A stretch of DNA of 64,000 nt from Laspinema olomoucense D3b (lineage in GTDB: Bacteria; Cyanobacteriota; Cyanobacteriia; Cyanobacteriales; Laspinemataceae), in assembly GCF_025370785.1 (NCBI RefSeq), contig NZ_JAMXFA010000029.1, positions 1-64,000 on the forward strand, in the 5' to 3' direction. Positions 17,590 through 26,777 of the stretch are shown piece by piece. Position 1 is the first letter of the stretch. Every line of letters begins with the position of its first letter. A program made the position numbers and the translations under genes. A model generated the notes under the pieces. It saw nothing but the letters and a program-made list of their open reading frames with translations, was not told the origin of the DNA and did not search any database.

Positions 17590-19602
17590 ATGGGAGTTAA
17601 GCCAAATATCGCCGAGACCAACCTCGGGGAAAACTCGACGGATGGGAACGGGACGGAAAACAGGGGATCTGGGGCGATCGCCCCAATTGTGTTGCATCCC
17701 TCTAAGCAGGCGCAACCTTGGACGATTGAGGAGAGTGAGGAACTCTATCGCATTACAGGTTGGGGAGAGCCTTATTTTTCGATTAATGCCGCAGGTCATG
17801 TGACGGTCTCTCCCCGGGGCGATCGCGGTGGGTCGTTGGATTTGCTAGAACTGGTCCAAGCTCTGGGACAGCGCAATCTGGATTTACCCCTGCTGATTCG
17901 CTTTTCGGATATTTTAGAAGACCGGATCGAGCGCTTGAATGCTTGCTTTTCTAAAGCGATCGCTCGCTACAAGTACCCCGGGGTCTATCGCGGGGTGTTT
18001 CCAGTCAAGTGCAACCAACAACGCCACCTGATTGAGGATTTAGTCCGCTTCGGTCAACCCCATCAATTTGGCCTGGAAGCAGGTTCTAAACCGGAACTGA
18101 TGATTGCCCTCGCCACGCTGAAAACTGAGGGCGCACTGGTGATTTGTAATGGCTACAAAGACCGGGAATACATTGAAACGGCAATTTTAGCCCAGCGTCT
18201 GGGTCAACGGGCGATCGTGGTGATCGAACAGTTGGAAGAGGTGGAGATGGTGATCGCTGCCTCGAAAAACCTCGGGATTCAGCCGATTGTCGGGGTGCGG
18301 GCTAAACTGATGAGCAAAGGAATTGGTCGCTGGGGAGGTTCCTCGGGCGATCGCGCTAAATTTGGTCTGACCATTCCTGAAATTATCCATGCGGTAGATC
18401 AACTCGCTGGCGCTGATCTGCTCTCCTGTCTCCAGTTGTTACATTTCCATATTGGTTCGCAAATTTCCGCCATTAGCAAGGTTAAAGATGCTATCCGCGA
18501 AGCCAGCCAAATTTATGTGGAGTTGGCGAAGTTGGGGGCAAATATGAAGTATTTGGATGTTGGCGGCGGTTTGGGGGTGGATTACGATGGCTCTAAAACC
18601 AATTTCCATGCTTCCAAAAACTACAATATGCAAAACTACGCTAATGATATTGTGGCGGAAGTGAAGGAAGCCTGCGAAGAAGGTCAGGTATCGATGCCGA
18701 CTCTAATTAGCGAAAGTGGACGGGCGATCGCCTCCCATCAGTCGGTGCTAATTTTTAATGTCCTCGGCACCAGTGATGTCTCGATTCAACCCCCTGAACC
18801 GAGTACGGAAAAAGAACATCTGATTCTGCGAAATCTCTCCGATACCTATCACTCGATTAAAGCTGAAAATTACCAAGAAGCCTATCACGATGCCATCCAA
18901 TTTAAAGAGGAGGCGATTAGCTTATTTAATTTCGGCTATTTGAGTTTGCGGGAACGCGCCCGGGCGGAACAACTCTACTGGGCTTGCTGTGGGAAAATTC
19001 AGGCGATCGTTCGGGGTGCTGATTATGTCCCGGATGATTTGGAGGAGTTGGAAAAAATTATGGCCTCCATCTACTACATTAATTTATCGGTGTTTCAATC
19101 GGCGCCGGATAGTTGGGCGATCGACCAATTATTCCCAATTATGCCCATTCATCGCTTAGATGAAAAACCCACGGAACGCGGTACTCTTGCAGATTTGACC
19201 TGTGATAGTGACGGTAAAATCGACCAATTTATTGACTTGCTGGATGTGAAGCACGTTCTGGAATTGCATCGCCTTAAACCCGATGAACCCTACTATTTAG
19301 GAATGTTTCTCGGCGGTGCTTATCAGGAAATTATGGGCAATCTGCATAATTTATTTGGGGATACCAATACCGTCCATATTAAGCTGACCCCGAAAGGCTA
19401 TGAAATCGAACACGTGGTCAAGGGGGATACGATGAAAGAAGTCCTCAGTTATGTCCAGTACGATTCTGAAGACATGATTGAAAGTATCCGCCAGCAGACG
19501 GAACAAGCGTTAAAAGAGGGGAATATTACCCTGCAAGAATCTCAACGATTGCTGCAAAATTACGAGCGCTGTTTGGGTCGGTACACTTATTTAACGACAT
19601 AA
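17590..19602 (+). CDS. speA: Biosynthetic arginine decarboxylase
   Basis: A PLP-dependent fold-type III decarboxylase of about 670 residues converting arginine to agmatine, the first step of polyamine synthesis. In cyanobacteria this also feeds arginine/cyanophycin catabolism. Visible are the Lys-bearing strand YRGVFPVKCNQQRHL, the HFHIGSQI motif, the Gly-rich YLDVGGGLGVDYDG phosphate site, ISESGRA and the C-terminal barrel segment YLGMFLGGAYQEIMG. The frame opens at a TTG at 17566. I prefer the ATG (MGVKPN) eight codons later. A hairpin terminator follows directly. Confidence 0.95.
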   Translation: MGVKPNIAETNLGENSTDGNGTENRGSGAIAPIVLHPSKQAQPWTIEESEELYRITGWGEPYFSINAAGHVTVSPRGDRGGSLDLLELVQALGQRNLDLPLLIRFSDILEDRIERLNACFSKAIARYKYPGVYRGVFPVKCNQQRHLIEDLVRFGQPHQFGLEAGSKPELMIALATLKTEGALVICNGYKDREYIETAILAQRLGQRAIVVIEQLEEVEMVIAASKNLGIQPIVGVRAKLMSKGIGRWGGSSGDRAKFGLTIPEIIHAVDQLAGADLLSCLQLLHFHIGSQISAISKVKDAIREASQIYVELAKLGANMKYLDVGGGLGVDYDGSKTNFHASKNYNMQNYANDIVAEVKEACEEGQVSMPTLISESGRAIASHQSVLIFNVLGTSDVSIQPPEPSTEKEHLILRNLSDTYHSIKAENYQEAYHDAIQFKEEAISLFNFGYLSLRERARAEQLYWACCGKIQAIVRGADYVPDDLEELEKIMASIYYINLSVFQSAPDSWAIDQLFPIMPIHRLDEKPTERGTLADLTCDSDGKIDQFIDLLDVKHVLELHRLKPDEPYYLGMFLGGAYQEIMGNLHNLFGDTNTVHIKLTPKGYEIEHVVKGDTMKEVLSYVQYDSEDMIESIRQQTEQALKEGNITLQESQRLLQNYERCLGRYTYLTT

Positions 19603-19615
19603 GGTGCAACGAACT

Positions 19616-19641
19616 CTTACCCTAGTTTTAACTGGGGTAAG
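19616..19641 (+). terminator. Hairpin terminator after speA
   Basis: CTTACCCTAGTT (19616-19627) pairs along 12 positions (one G-T) with AACTGGGGTAAG (19630-19641), over a two-base gap that would open into a small loop. Confidence 0.6.
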
Positions 19642-19647
19642 GGAACA

Positions 19648-19712
19648 GAAACCGGGTGTTCTCCCCCGAGAGAGGGATGAGAACTGGAGTAGTTTTTAGG
19701 GAACCCGGTTTC
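19648..19712. repeat. Inverted AACCGGGT palindrome pair
   Basis: GAAACCGGGT (19648-19657) and ACCCGGTTTC (19703-19712) are perfect inverted copies flanking a 45-base loop. They lie between the convergent speA and nucleotide-sugar pyrophosphorylase genes and belong to the AAACCGGGTTT family also seen at 15440, 34727 and 61242. Confidence 0.75.
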
Positions 19713-19733
19713 CAAAAAAGACTACGAGGGATG

Positions 19734-20903
19734 TTAAGGGCGACCTTCGCTTTCGAGGAGTTCGGCGATCGCTCTGCCTTCCTCGGGGGTATTCACAGGA
19801 ATAGCCTGACGAGTGTCCGTAATCAACCAATCCAGGGCCGCTGCTTGGACATCAATGGATGCACCTGTTTTATCGACGCAGTAGCGCCCAAACACCAGCT
19901 TGTCAACTAAGCGCACCCCTGGACCTAAGCGAGAATATTCAAAAATTACGCTATTTTCCACCGTTGCGCCACTGCAAATTCGGCAACTTGGCCCGATCAT
20001 CGAAGGTCCAATAATTTTGGCCCCATCTTCAATTTGCGTCATCGCCCCAATGTACACCGGCCCTTTAATATCCACCTTATCGAGGTTAACGGAGACATTT
20101 AAGCCGGTGTAAACCCCTGGAATTATCTCTTTGCCGGGAATCGAGACATTTTGGATCTCTCCGGTTAATACCCCGCGAATTGCTCTCCAATAGTCCGGAA
20201 CTTTTCCAATATCCACCCATTGGAAATCCATTGCAATGCCGTAGAATGGAGCACCCATTTCTACCAGTTGCGGGAATAGCTCACCCCCGATATCATATTC
20301 TTGGTCCGAGGGGATGTAATTCAACACTTCCGGCTCGAAAATATAAATACCCGTGTTAATGTTGGTACTCATCGCTTCTTCTACGGACGGTTTTTCTTGG
20401 AACTGCTTGACGCGGCCCGTTTCGTCCGTAACAATTACCCCATAACTGGATACTTCTTCCCGGGGGACAGATTTCATGACGATGGTGGCGATCGAGCCTT
20501 TTTCTTTGTGCCACTTAACTGCTTCCGTTAAGTCCAGATCGATTAAAGCATCTCCACAAAGCACAACAAAGGTATCATCGAAAAAAGGGTTAAAGTCTTG
20601 GATGCGCTTCATGCCGCCCGCACTTCCGATTGCCTCCCCAACAAGTTCGCCATCCACAATCCGACCTTCAAAGGAATAGCCAATTTCGACGCCAAATCTT
20701 TGTCCATCCCGGAAATAGTTTTCGATTTCGTTGGCTAGGTGGCTAACGTTGACCATGATTTGGTTAAAACCATGCTGGCGAAGCAATTCCACTAAAAACT
20801 CCATCACTGGTTTTTGCAGGATGGGAATCATCGGTTTGGGGGTGGTGTATGTAATCGGACGGACTCGGGTACCCTTACCCGCTGCCAGAATCATGGCTTT
20901 CAT
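19734..20903 (-). CDS. Nucleotide-sugar pyrophosphorylase (NDP-sugar synthase)
   Basis: A 389-residue two-domain enzyme. The N-terminal nucleotidyltransferase (1-240) starts MKAMILAAGKGTRVRPIT with the GxGTRxxP..T..KP signature, and has VVLCGDALID for metal and nucleotide binding and FQEKP. The C-terminal part (about 255-345) is a left-handed beta-helix made of hexapeptides (VYIGAMTQIEDGAKIIGPS). The family couples NTP and a sugar 1-phosphate, for example mannose-1-P to GDP-mannose or glucose-1-P to UDP/dTDP-glucose. The sugar cannot be fixed from sequence alone. It probably feeds envelope polysaccharide synthesis. Confidence 0.85.
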   Translation of the reverse strand: MKAMILAAGKGTRVRPITYTTPKPMIPILQKPVMEFLVELLRQHGFNQIMVNVSHLANEIENYFRDGQRFGVEIGYSFEGRIVDGELVGEAIGSAGGMKRIQDFNPFFDDTFVVLCGDALIDLDLTEAVKWHKEKGSIATIVMKSVPREEVSSYGVIVTDETGRVKQFQEKPSVEEAMSTNINTGIYIFEPEVLNYIPSDQEYDIGGELFPQLVEMGAPFYGIAMDFQWVDIGKVPDYWRAIRGVLTGEIQNVSIPGKEIIPGVYTGLNVSVNLDKVDIKGPVYIGAMTQIEDGAKIIGPSMIGPSCRICSGATVENSVIFEYSRLGPGVRLVDKLVFGRYCVDKTGASIDVQAAALDWLITDTRQAIPVNTPEEGRAIAELLESEGRP

Positions 20904-21156
20904 AGATATTTTTCTCTTATCCTTGAGCCTATCAATTTTAACGAATTAATGTTTTGAAATTGCAAAAAGTTGTTATCTTTTAGTCGTGATCCGGAAGGGA
21001 AGGTCCACCCCGGGGAATGAGGCTTGGGGTGAGGGGTTGAGCGATCGCCCTGTAATTCCTAGTCCCCCTGCCCTTCCTGGGGTCCCTGGCCGACTCGGTG
21101 GGTGGCAAGGTGGTTCCGGTTTAGGCTTTCTCTGGAGGGGGGTGCAGTGGTGTGGG

Positions 21157-22020
21157 TTAAACCATGACCTCGTTGAGAGTGGGGGGGTTCTCTAGGGCCA
21201 CTGGATCGACGATCGCCCGGATTTTGAGCTCTCCGTAAAATTGTTCTTGAGACAGTTCCACCTTAGACTGAGCGGATAACAAGAGCAGGGCCGAAAAGAC
21301 ACCCACTCGGTCATTAGAAGTTGGGAGGGACTGGGCAGTGGCGGATTCTCCCGAGGGGCGATCGCCTCGCTGGTCCATCAACCCCTCTAAAAGGGCCTCC
21401 AACTCTAACCAGGATTCACAGATATCCAGTTTTTCCGCGTAAGCTAACAAAAAACGAGTCAGGCGATCGGCCACTTCTGAAATATTTTCTTGTTCTGCTA
21501 ACTCCGTCAGCGCCCGAACCGTACTCGCCGTCGATTTCGACCCGCCATGTCGTTTCGCACGGCGGCGTGGGGGCGTTTCGATCGCCATTGACATCAACTG
21601 CAACTGCTCAATCAACTCTTGAAGCGTAACCCGGCGTTTTTTAGGCGTGGGTGCTACTGCCCGTCGTTTGAGTTGCAATTCTAACTGTCTGGGAACATTC
21701 CCCCCTTGCCCTTCCTCATCCATCGGGTCCAGAAATTCCGCCTCTTCCTCCTCCGAGGCATTCGGGTCATCGATCACCGATTCCGAACGCGCTAGAGCAT
21801 CTGCTTTCAATAAAACCAACATCGAGGCATATAGAAACGCCTGTCCCGTCTCCGATAAAGCCGCTTCCCGCTCAACTCGTCCTGCTTCATGAACTTGAGA
21901 CAGTCTACTGAGATATCGGTCAATCACCTCAATCACTTGGACATCCCAGGGATCGATTTCTCCAGTTTGTGCCAACTCGATGAGGAGTGAGATCGCATTT
22001 TGAGCTAAAGAACCAGTCAT
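21157..22020 (-). CDS. scpA: Segregation and condensation protein A (ScpA)
   Basis: A 287-residue ScpA/kleisin-like protein, the linker subunit that joins SMC heads and ScpB during chromosome condensation. The N-terminus has the family pattern AISLLIELAQTGEIDPWDVQVIEVIDRYL, followed by the SETGQAFLYASMLVLLKADAL helix. A variable acidic and basic middle leads to the C-terminal winged-helix (VFSALLLLSAQSKVELSQEQFYGELKI). Length is typical for cyanobacteria. There is no scpB or smc in the neighbourhood. Confidence 0.88.
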   Translation of the reverse strand: MTGSLAQNAISLLIELAQTGEIDPWDVQVIEVIDRYLSRLSQVHEAGRVEREAALSETGQAFLYASMLVLLKADALARSESVIDDPNASEEEEAEFLDPMDEEGQGGNVPRQLELQLKRRAVAPTPKKRRVTLQELIEQLQLMSMAIETPPRRRAKRHGGSKSTASTVRALTELAEQENISEVADRLTRFLLAYAEKLDICESWLELEALLEGLMDQRGDRPSGESATAQSLPTSNDRVGVFSALLLLSAQSKVELSQEQFYGELKIRAIVDPVALENPPTLNEVMV

Positions 22021-22559
22021 ATCCCTTTTTTATTTTAAAAGTTAAAGTGGGTGCAGCGTGGCTGTTCAGTCTTTTGATTATATCATTCTTAAAGACCGGC
22101 CTACTCCTTGATTTGACTCCGATTAAACGCCATGTCAAAGAGTTTTCTAGGTGAGAATAGGGGTTTAAACTATTGGCAACCCTCAACTTCTCGACCCTAC
22201 ATTTAGGGGTGAATGTTAAACCAGGGGCCCCGCGTCGAGTTCAGCGTGATGGGGTGCTTTGCTCTCAACCCCGGGTCCCTAGGAATGAAAAATCCTCCTA
22301 AAACACCGCTTAGGAATAGTCATGACAAAAATTATCCCCAGTTTTTGGGTAAACCGGAACACTCTGTGAGGAGGCGATCGCGATGGTGGATAATTTTTAA
22401 GTTCAAAATTCCCTAAAATCTGGGTTGGAGAGGATGATCCAGACTCGGGGATGAAAATGGGGATGCACCAAGATCAGGGATTAACGAAGACGATGCACCC
22501 AAACAACCGATTCCTTGACAGTCCCGATAACTCAGACTCAGTTCTGCACCCATTGGGAT
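22021..22559. other. Intergenic region downstream of PEP-CTERM gene and upstream of scpA
   Basis: About 540 bp with no supported gene. It contains one HIP1 site and AT-rich stretches near 22060-22100 that may include the scpA promoter. Confidence 0.4.
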
Positions 22560-22850
22560 TTATTTGTCTGTCACAAAACGTCTTTTTTGCGAGGAGACAA
22601 TTCCTAGACCCGATAGGATAATGGCAGTGACCATGCCCGGTTCGGGAATTTTTTGGCTAGTGGGCGCTTCCCATTCTATGGTGCTTGCCCCTCTGAAGGT
22701 ACACTGATCTGCTTCAGAGCAATCCATCATCATGCCCTGATGGGGGCTAGGAACCTCAGCGGAAGCAGCGGATACAGGTATAAACCCACTCAGTCCGATT
22801 TGAACGATAGATACACAGACCAGTCCCAGAGATAGTTTTAAAAACATCAT
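22560..22850 (-). CDS. Small PEP-CTERM-type exported protein
   Basis: A 96-residue protein. A hydrophobic signal peptide (residues 2-28) is followed by a short Met/Cys-containing polar stretch. The C-terminus has the tripartite PEP-CTERM sorting signal: Pro-Glu-Pro in KIPEPG, a 17-residue hydrophobic span (MVTAIILSGLGIV) and a basic SSQKRR end. Such tails direct proteins to exosortase for processing at the cell surface, often in exopolysaccharide-producing bacteria. The mature part would be only about 40 residues, unusually small for the class. The start may be either of two adjacent ATGs. Confidence 0.7.
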   Translation of the reverse strand: MMFLKLSLGLVCVSIVQIGLSGFIPVSAASAEVPSPHQGMMMDCSEADQCTFRGASTIEWEAPTSQKIPEPGMVTAIILSGLGIVSSQKRRFVTDK

Positions 22851-23322
22851 TTACTTCACTCAATTTTTTGACGATTTATGCTGTTATTAACAGAATCTTT
22901 TAAAATTGCTTAATTGTCGCGAAGGTTACTCACTGCGGTTTCGTGTTTGTGGTCGGTTGGGTGCTGTGAGTGAAGTCACATCAGCCTCCAGGAGTAGCGC
23001 TCAGGGCGTTTCCCACTGAAGGCAGATTGTCGTCCCTCAATTCCTTGCTGAGACTAATTTAATGCGAAACTTCTGGAGCTTCATCTGTCTTGAGTGAGAT
23101 TTGCAGGTGAGACAATTTGAGGCTGGGGTGAACCTAAAGATAGAGTTAAAAACCCGAAGGATTAAACGTTGAGTCAACCACTTTATCCGGAATCCGGTCC
23201 TGATAGACCTATCACAACCGGATTTGGTATGAGCTAACCGCTATGAGGATTCCCCGTACCCGGAATAGAAATAGCCTGCGCTATCGGGAATAGATAGCGC
23301 AGGCTATGAGATGGAATGGCAA
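22851..23322. other. Intergenic region with terminator hairpin
   Basis: About 470 bp between the GH57 gene's stop and the start of the PEP-CTERM gene (both minus strand). It contains the hairpin at 23271-23307 and a 17-base sequence (ACAACCGGATTTGGTAT, 23214-23230) that recurs at 42475-42491. No gene is seen. Confidence 0.5.
23271..23307 (-). terminator. Perfect 15-bp hairpin after GH57 gene
   Basis: ATAGCCTGCGCTATC (23271-23285) is perfectly complementary to 23293-23307, with a 7-base loop. It lies 15 bp past the stop of the minus-strand GH57 gene. No U-tract is obvious. Confidence 0.75.
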
Positions 23323-26001
23323 TTAGCGAAGCTGTTCTAATTGGGGCGTAACCTGAACCTGGAGGGTTTGACCCAATAACAAGAGACGACGGAGTTGGAC
23401 TGGATCTCCGGGAGAAATGGCGAAAGATTCAGCAGAACCCGAGGCAATATTAGTATCCAGAGAGGGGATAGCGTGGCGATCGAGTTGACCCGTGAGCCAA
23501 TAGAAATAAAGCTCTTGAGAGCGTTCTAGGGACAAGCCGAGATTGAGACGTTGACCGACGGCAATCAGGCGTTCTAAGCGCTGAATAGCGGCCTCTAGGA
23601 GTTCCGGTTGGACTTCGTGGAGGAGGTCCCAGAGCGATCGCAGGATGGACCGTTCTAAAATGAGTTTGGCTTCGGGGAGATAGAGATTACAACGGGTATG
23701 TTCAGCTTCCGTGGCGATCGCTTCTAACTCGCCTAAATGAGCGGACATTACCTGTCCATCAGCCTGAGCATTCCCCAATTCCTGTTCTAAACCCAGGACG
23801 GACTCGGTACAGCGATGGCCCAAAGCAATCTCTGCGGCAACCTGTAACTCTTTCGGGACCGGCAGTTCATCCCGATGGAAGCCCATCATGATCCCATAAT
23901 TATCCCGATACACCTGGCTGTAAAGTTGGTCGAGGCGCATCAAGGTTTCTTGACTTAATAGGCGCATAATCCGATGGCGTTCCTCGGCGAACAGGTCGCG
24001 CAGATTATAGGATTTCCCATCAAAATGCTCATTCATGGCCAAAATAGCATGGGCGGCACTGGCTTCTTGCAGGACGCCGAACAGATGCTCTTTCATCTCG
24101 GTGTAGGCCCGTCGTCCCGTGAAGGGTTGAATGCAGCAATGGAAATCCCAACCGCCGATATGGAGTACGGCAAAGACTAAATCGACACTTTCTCGGGTGA
24201 TTTCCGAAACCAGTTGAAGTTGTCCGACTCCCAGGGTCAGGGGACCCATGCGTTGCAACTGATAATCCCGTTGGTAAGCGTCATAGCAGTACACCCGCTG
24301 TTGGGGGCCATAGCTGGTAAAGAGTCCACTGATGGCGTAATGGGCGGCAACTTGCTCTAAGCTAATCTGAGCGGTTTGGACCAGATGGCGATAAACCCCA
24401 GCCCCATCTTTAAAGGCATCGACGTTACTGGGTGCGAAGGCAAGACGGGCGATAAATTCTCGTTCGAGTTGGACTCCGGCGACATCTCCGGCAAGTTCGA
24501 TCGCCCGGGCGGCATAGCGGAGGATTTGCACCCCTTCTGGGCGGGAGAGTTCTTCAAAGAACCAGCCGCAACTGGTGTACATCAGCAAGCTGTGCCGCTG
24601 CATTTCCAGCAGGCGCAGGCCATCTACTTGTTCCAGGGGGGTGAGGGGGTGAGTTTGATGGTGTCGGAAGAAGCGGTCAATATTTTCCGGGGAGCGATCG
24701 CGGACGATTTTGATATATTCATCCCGAGCCTGCCAGGGGTCTAAGAAGAGGTGGCGACCTTGTTCTTCATAGATCTCGGTGAGTTGATCCCGCAACCAGT
24801 TGAGCGACTCACGCAGGGGACGCCGCCACTTTTGATGCCAACCGCCACCGCCACCGCAACCACAATCTTCCTGCCAGCGATCGACCCCATGAGCGCAACT
24901 CCAAGCGGTGACGGATTTGAGTTGGACTTCCCAGGAGGGGGGACTGATGCTTAAATAATGGGCAAAGTTAGTGACGGTCCAGCCATGTTTGGGGAATTCG
25001 CTAACGAAAGCGTAGGCGAGACATTTTTCGGTTCCGCCCTTGTGGTGACCGAAGGTTTCGCCATCGGTGGCGACGGAGAGTAACTGACTGGGGCGACCAT
25101 CTCCTTGAATGGCTAACCCTAAGCGTCCCAGGAGGTTATGGGAATTGTTCAGGAGGTCATCAAAGCCCATATCGCGGGAAATCGGACCATCGTAGAAGAA
25201 GATATCGATGGATTTACGGTCCTCTCCCCCTTGGGGATCTGGGAGAAAACAACGATAAGGCCGGGTGGGATCAATTTGTGCGCCACCGACTTCGATCCAG
25301 TCGGTTTGGGTTTCTTCATCGGTGGGGATCACCCGGCAGCGTTGGGCTTGGGAGGGGGCTAGAATAATAAATTGGATGCCTTCGGCAATTAGGATTTCCA
25401 GGGTGGCATAGTCTACGGCGGTTTCGGCTAACCACATTCCCTCGGGATCACGGCCAAAGCGGGAGCGGAAGTCTTCTTTACCCCAGCGAATTTGGGTGTA
25501 TTTATCCCGTTCGTTGGCGAGGGGCATGATGATGTGGTTGTAGACTTGGGCGATCGCATTGCCATGACCATTGAGACGCTGTGCACTTTTGCGATCGGCT
25601 TCAAGGATGCGATTGTACACTTCTCGGTCATAGCGTTCCAGCCATGTCATTAAAGTTGCACCGATATTAAAGCTGAGATATTCATAGTTATTGACGATCC
25701 CCACCACTTCGCCGCAGTCGTTCAAGACTCGGGCGTAGGCATTAGGACGATAGCATTCGTGATAAATCCGCTCGTTCCAGTCGTGAAAGGGCGAGGCACT
25801 CGGTTGCCGCTCGATCGCATCTAAATAAGGGTTTTCTCGCGGAGGTTGGTAAAAATGTCCGTGAATGGAGACATAGACGCCTGTGGCGGTTTTGATGGGG
25901 TCAACTTTCGTCGGTTCTGTCCGAGTTCCTGGGATTTCTTCTGGAGTTAAGGAAGTTAAGGTGGGATTCAGCATAAGTGCTGTGTCGGTGGGGGTTGTCA
26001 T
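23323..26001 (-). CDS. Glycoside hydrolase family 57 protein with DUF3536
   Basis: An enzyme of about 892 residues. The N-terminal GH57 barrel begins VYVSIHGHFYQPPRENPYLD with the His-containing metal/active-site strand. MWLAETAVDYATLEIL holds a likely catalytic Glu, and ATDGETFGHH, with an acidic-His motif, follows. The C-terminal half (about 340-880) is the DUF3536 helical region that accompanies this class. The family acts on alpha-glucans and the exact substrate is unknown. A role in glycogen metabolism is plausible given the phosphorylase gene elsewhere in the window. I start at MTTPTDT rather than eight residues upstream because the first residues look unrelated. A single-gene transcript is likely. 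Confidence 0.85.
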   Translation of the reverse strand: MTTPTDTALMLNPTLTSLTPEEIPGTRTEPTKVDPIKTATGVYVSIHGHFYQPPRENPYLDAIERQPSASPFHDWNERIYHECYRPNAYARVLNDCGEVVGIVNNYEYLSFNIGATLMTWLERYDREVYNRILEADRKSAQRLNGHGNAIAQVYNHIIMPLANERDKYTQIRWGKEDFRSRFGRDPEGMWLAETAVDYATLEILIAEGIQFIILAPSQAQRCRVIPTDEETQTDWIEVGGAQIDPTRPYRCFLPDPQGGEDRKSIDIFFYDGPISRDMGFDDLLNNSHNLLGRLGLAIQGDGRPSQLLSVATDGETFGHHKGGTEKCLAYAFVSEFPKHGWTVTNFAHYLSISPPSWEVQLKSVTAWSCAHGVDRWQEDCGCGGGGGWHQKWRRPLRESLNWLRDQLTEIYEEQGRHLFLDPWQARDEYIKIVRDRSPENIDRFFRHHQTHPLTPLEQVDGLRLLEMQRHSLLMYTSCGWFFEELSRPEGVQILRYAARAIELAGDVAGVQLEREFIARLAFAPSNVDAFKDGAGVYRHLVQTAQISLEQVAAHYAISGLFTSYGPQQRVYCYDAYQRDYQLQRMGPLTLGVGQLQLVSEITRESVDLVFAVLHIGGWDFHCCIQPFTGRRAYTEMKEHLFGVLQEASAAHAILAMNEHFDGKSYNLRDLFAEERHRIMRLLSQETLMRLDQLYSQVYRDNYGIMMGFHRDELPVPKELQVAAEIALGHRCTESVLGLEQELGNAQADGQVMSAHLGELEAIATEAEHTRCNLYLPEAKLILERSILRSLWDLLHEVQPELLEAAIQRLERLIAVGQRLNLGLSLERSQELYFYWLTGQLDRHAIPSLDTNIASGSAESFAISPGDPVQLRRLLLLGQTLQVQVTPQLEQLR

Positions 26002-26341
26002 ACTGTTAGATCTACAACTAAACAATCGATAAAATCTATCTTTAGGCAGGCCATTTCTGGGGTACAGAGTATGGGATTAAGTGCAGGCAATTTTAAGAAA
26101 GGGGGAGGCGATCGCGAACGGCAATGACAAACTTGGCACAAACTGCCGGGGTCTAAGCCTCAACCGTCATAGCCTTTGCTGTTACTTCAACATCATCTCT
26201 AGGGCTATCTCTTACGCGATCGCTGTTCTATCCGTTTTCTGCTATGAAGCTATCTGTCGGCACTATAACCGATCCCCATTGCAAATAGTGTCACCCCTGT
26301 CTTAATTTCACACTTCAAAACAAATCTTTATTTAATGAAAC
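26002..26341. other. Intergenic region upstream of antiporter promoter
   Basis: No supported gene. A 74-codon frame at 26081-26305 lacks a ribosome-binding site and family features. Confidence 0.4.
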
Positions 26342-26368
26342 TTGCAAATCAAAATGTCTATGCTATAA
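26342..26368 (+). promoter_or_regulatory. Sigma70-type promoter of antiporter leader
   Basis: TTGCAA (26342-26347) and a consensus TATAAT (about 26363-26368) are separated by about 16 bases. Transcription should start near 26375, roughly 400 bases before the antiporter ATG. Confidence 0.65.
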
Positions 26369-26374
26369 TCCGCT

Positions 26375-26777
26375 TCTTACGACTTCCATCGGGGTTTGTA
26401 TCTTGCTCCTGAATACATTCAAACCCAAGGTTACGCGCTTTTGTGCTACAACAGGTTTCGTTATGACTAAACGAATGCTGAACTCCTAGTCTAATTACCT
26501 AGCCAAGGCCGGAGGGAACCGATAGAAGGGGCGGCACGTGAACCCGCCTTGTCTTGAAGCAAGCCCAATCATGCAGGCCAATTTCAAGACACTCTATAAG
26601 CTGAACTCTCCGGAAAACCGTCAGCTCAACCGGACTAAAACTCTAACGGGAGCGGTCGTTCCACCCCCCAGACTCGGACCTCAAAAGCCCGGTTAGCGGC
26701 CTAGGAAGGCCCGCAAATCTTCCCGATTCTTCCGGTTCAATTACCACTCATTTTTTTACTGAGACCTAACCAATTTG
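26375..26777 (+). promoter_or_regulatory. Long structured 5' leader or independent RNA upstream of Ca2+/H+ antiporter
   Basis: A 400-nt non-coding segment with ordered helices: GGCGG (26530-26534)/CCGCC (26544-26548), TGTCTTGAA (26550-26558)/TTCAAGACA (26583-26591), and AGCTGA (26599-26604)/TCAGCT (26621-26626). G+C-rich pairs follow up to about 26715, including GGCC/GGCC. It does not match riboswitch cores I know (yybP-ykoY, M-box, cobalamin, TPP). It could be a cation-responsive leader for the antiporter or a separate small RNA. Confidence 0.45.

Noticed and set aside
26081-26305. 74-codon frame upstream of the antiporter promoter
   Set aside because: No domain, no ribosome-binding site, composition unlike nearby genes.
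26500-26700. yybP-ykoY riboswitch, SRP RNA or tmRNA
   Set aside because: None of the conserved cores (GGGGAGTAG, the SRP tetraloop region, or the tmRNA acceptor end) is present.
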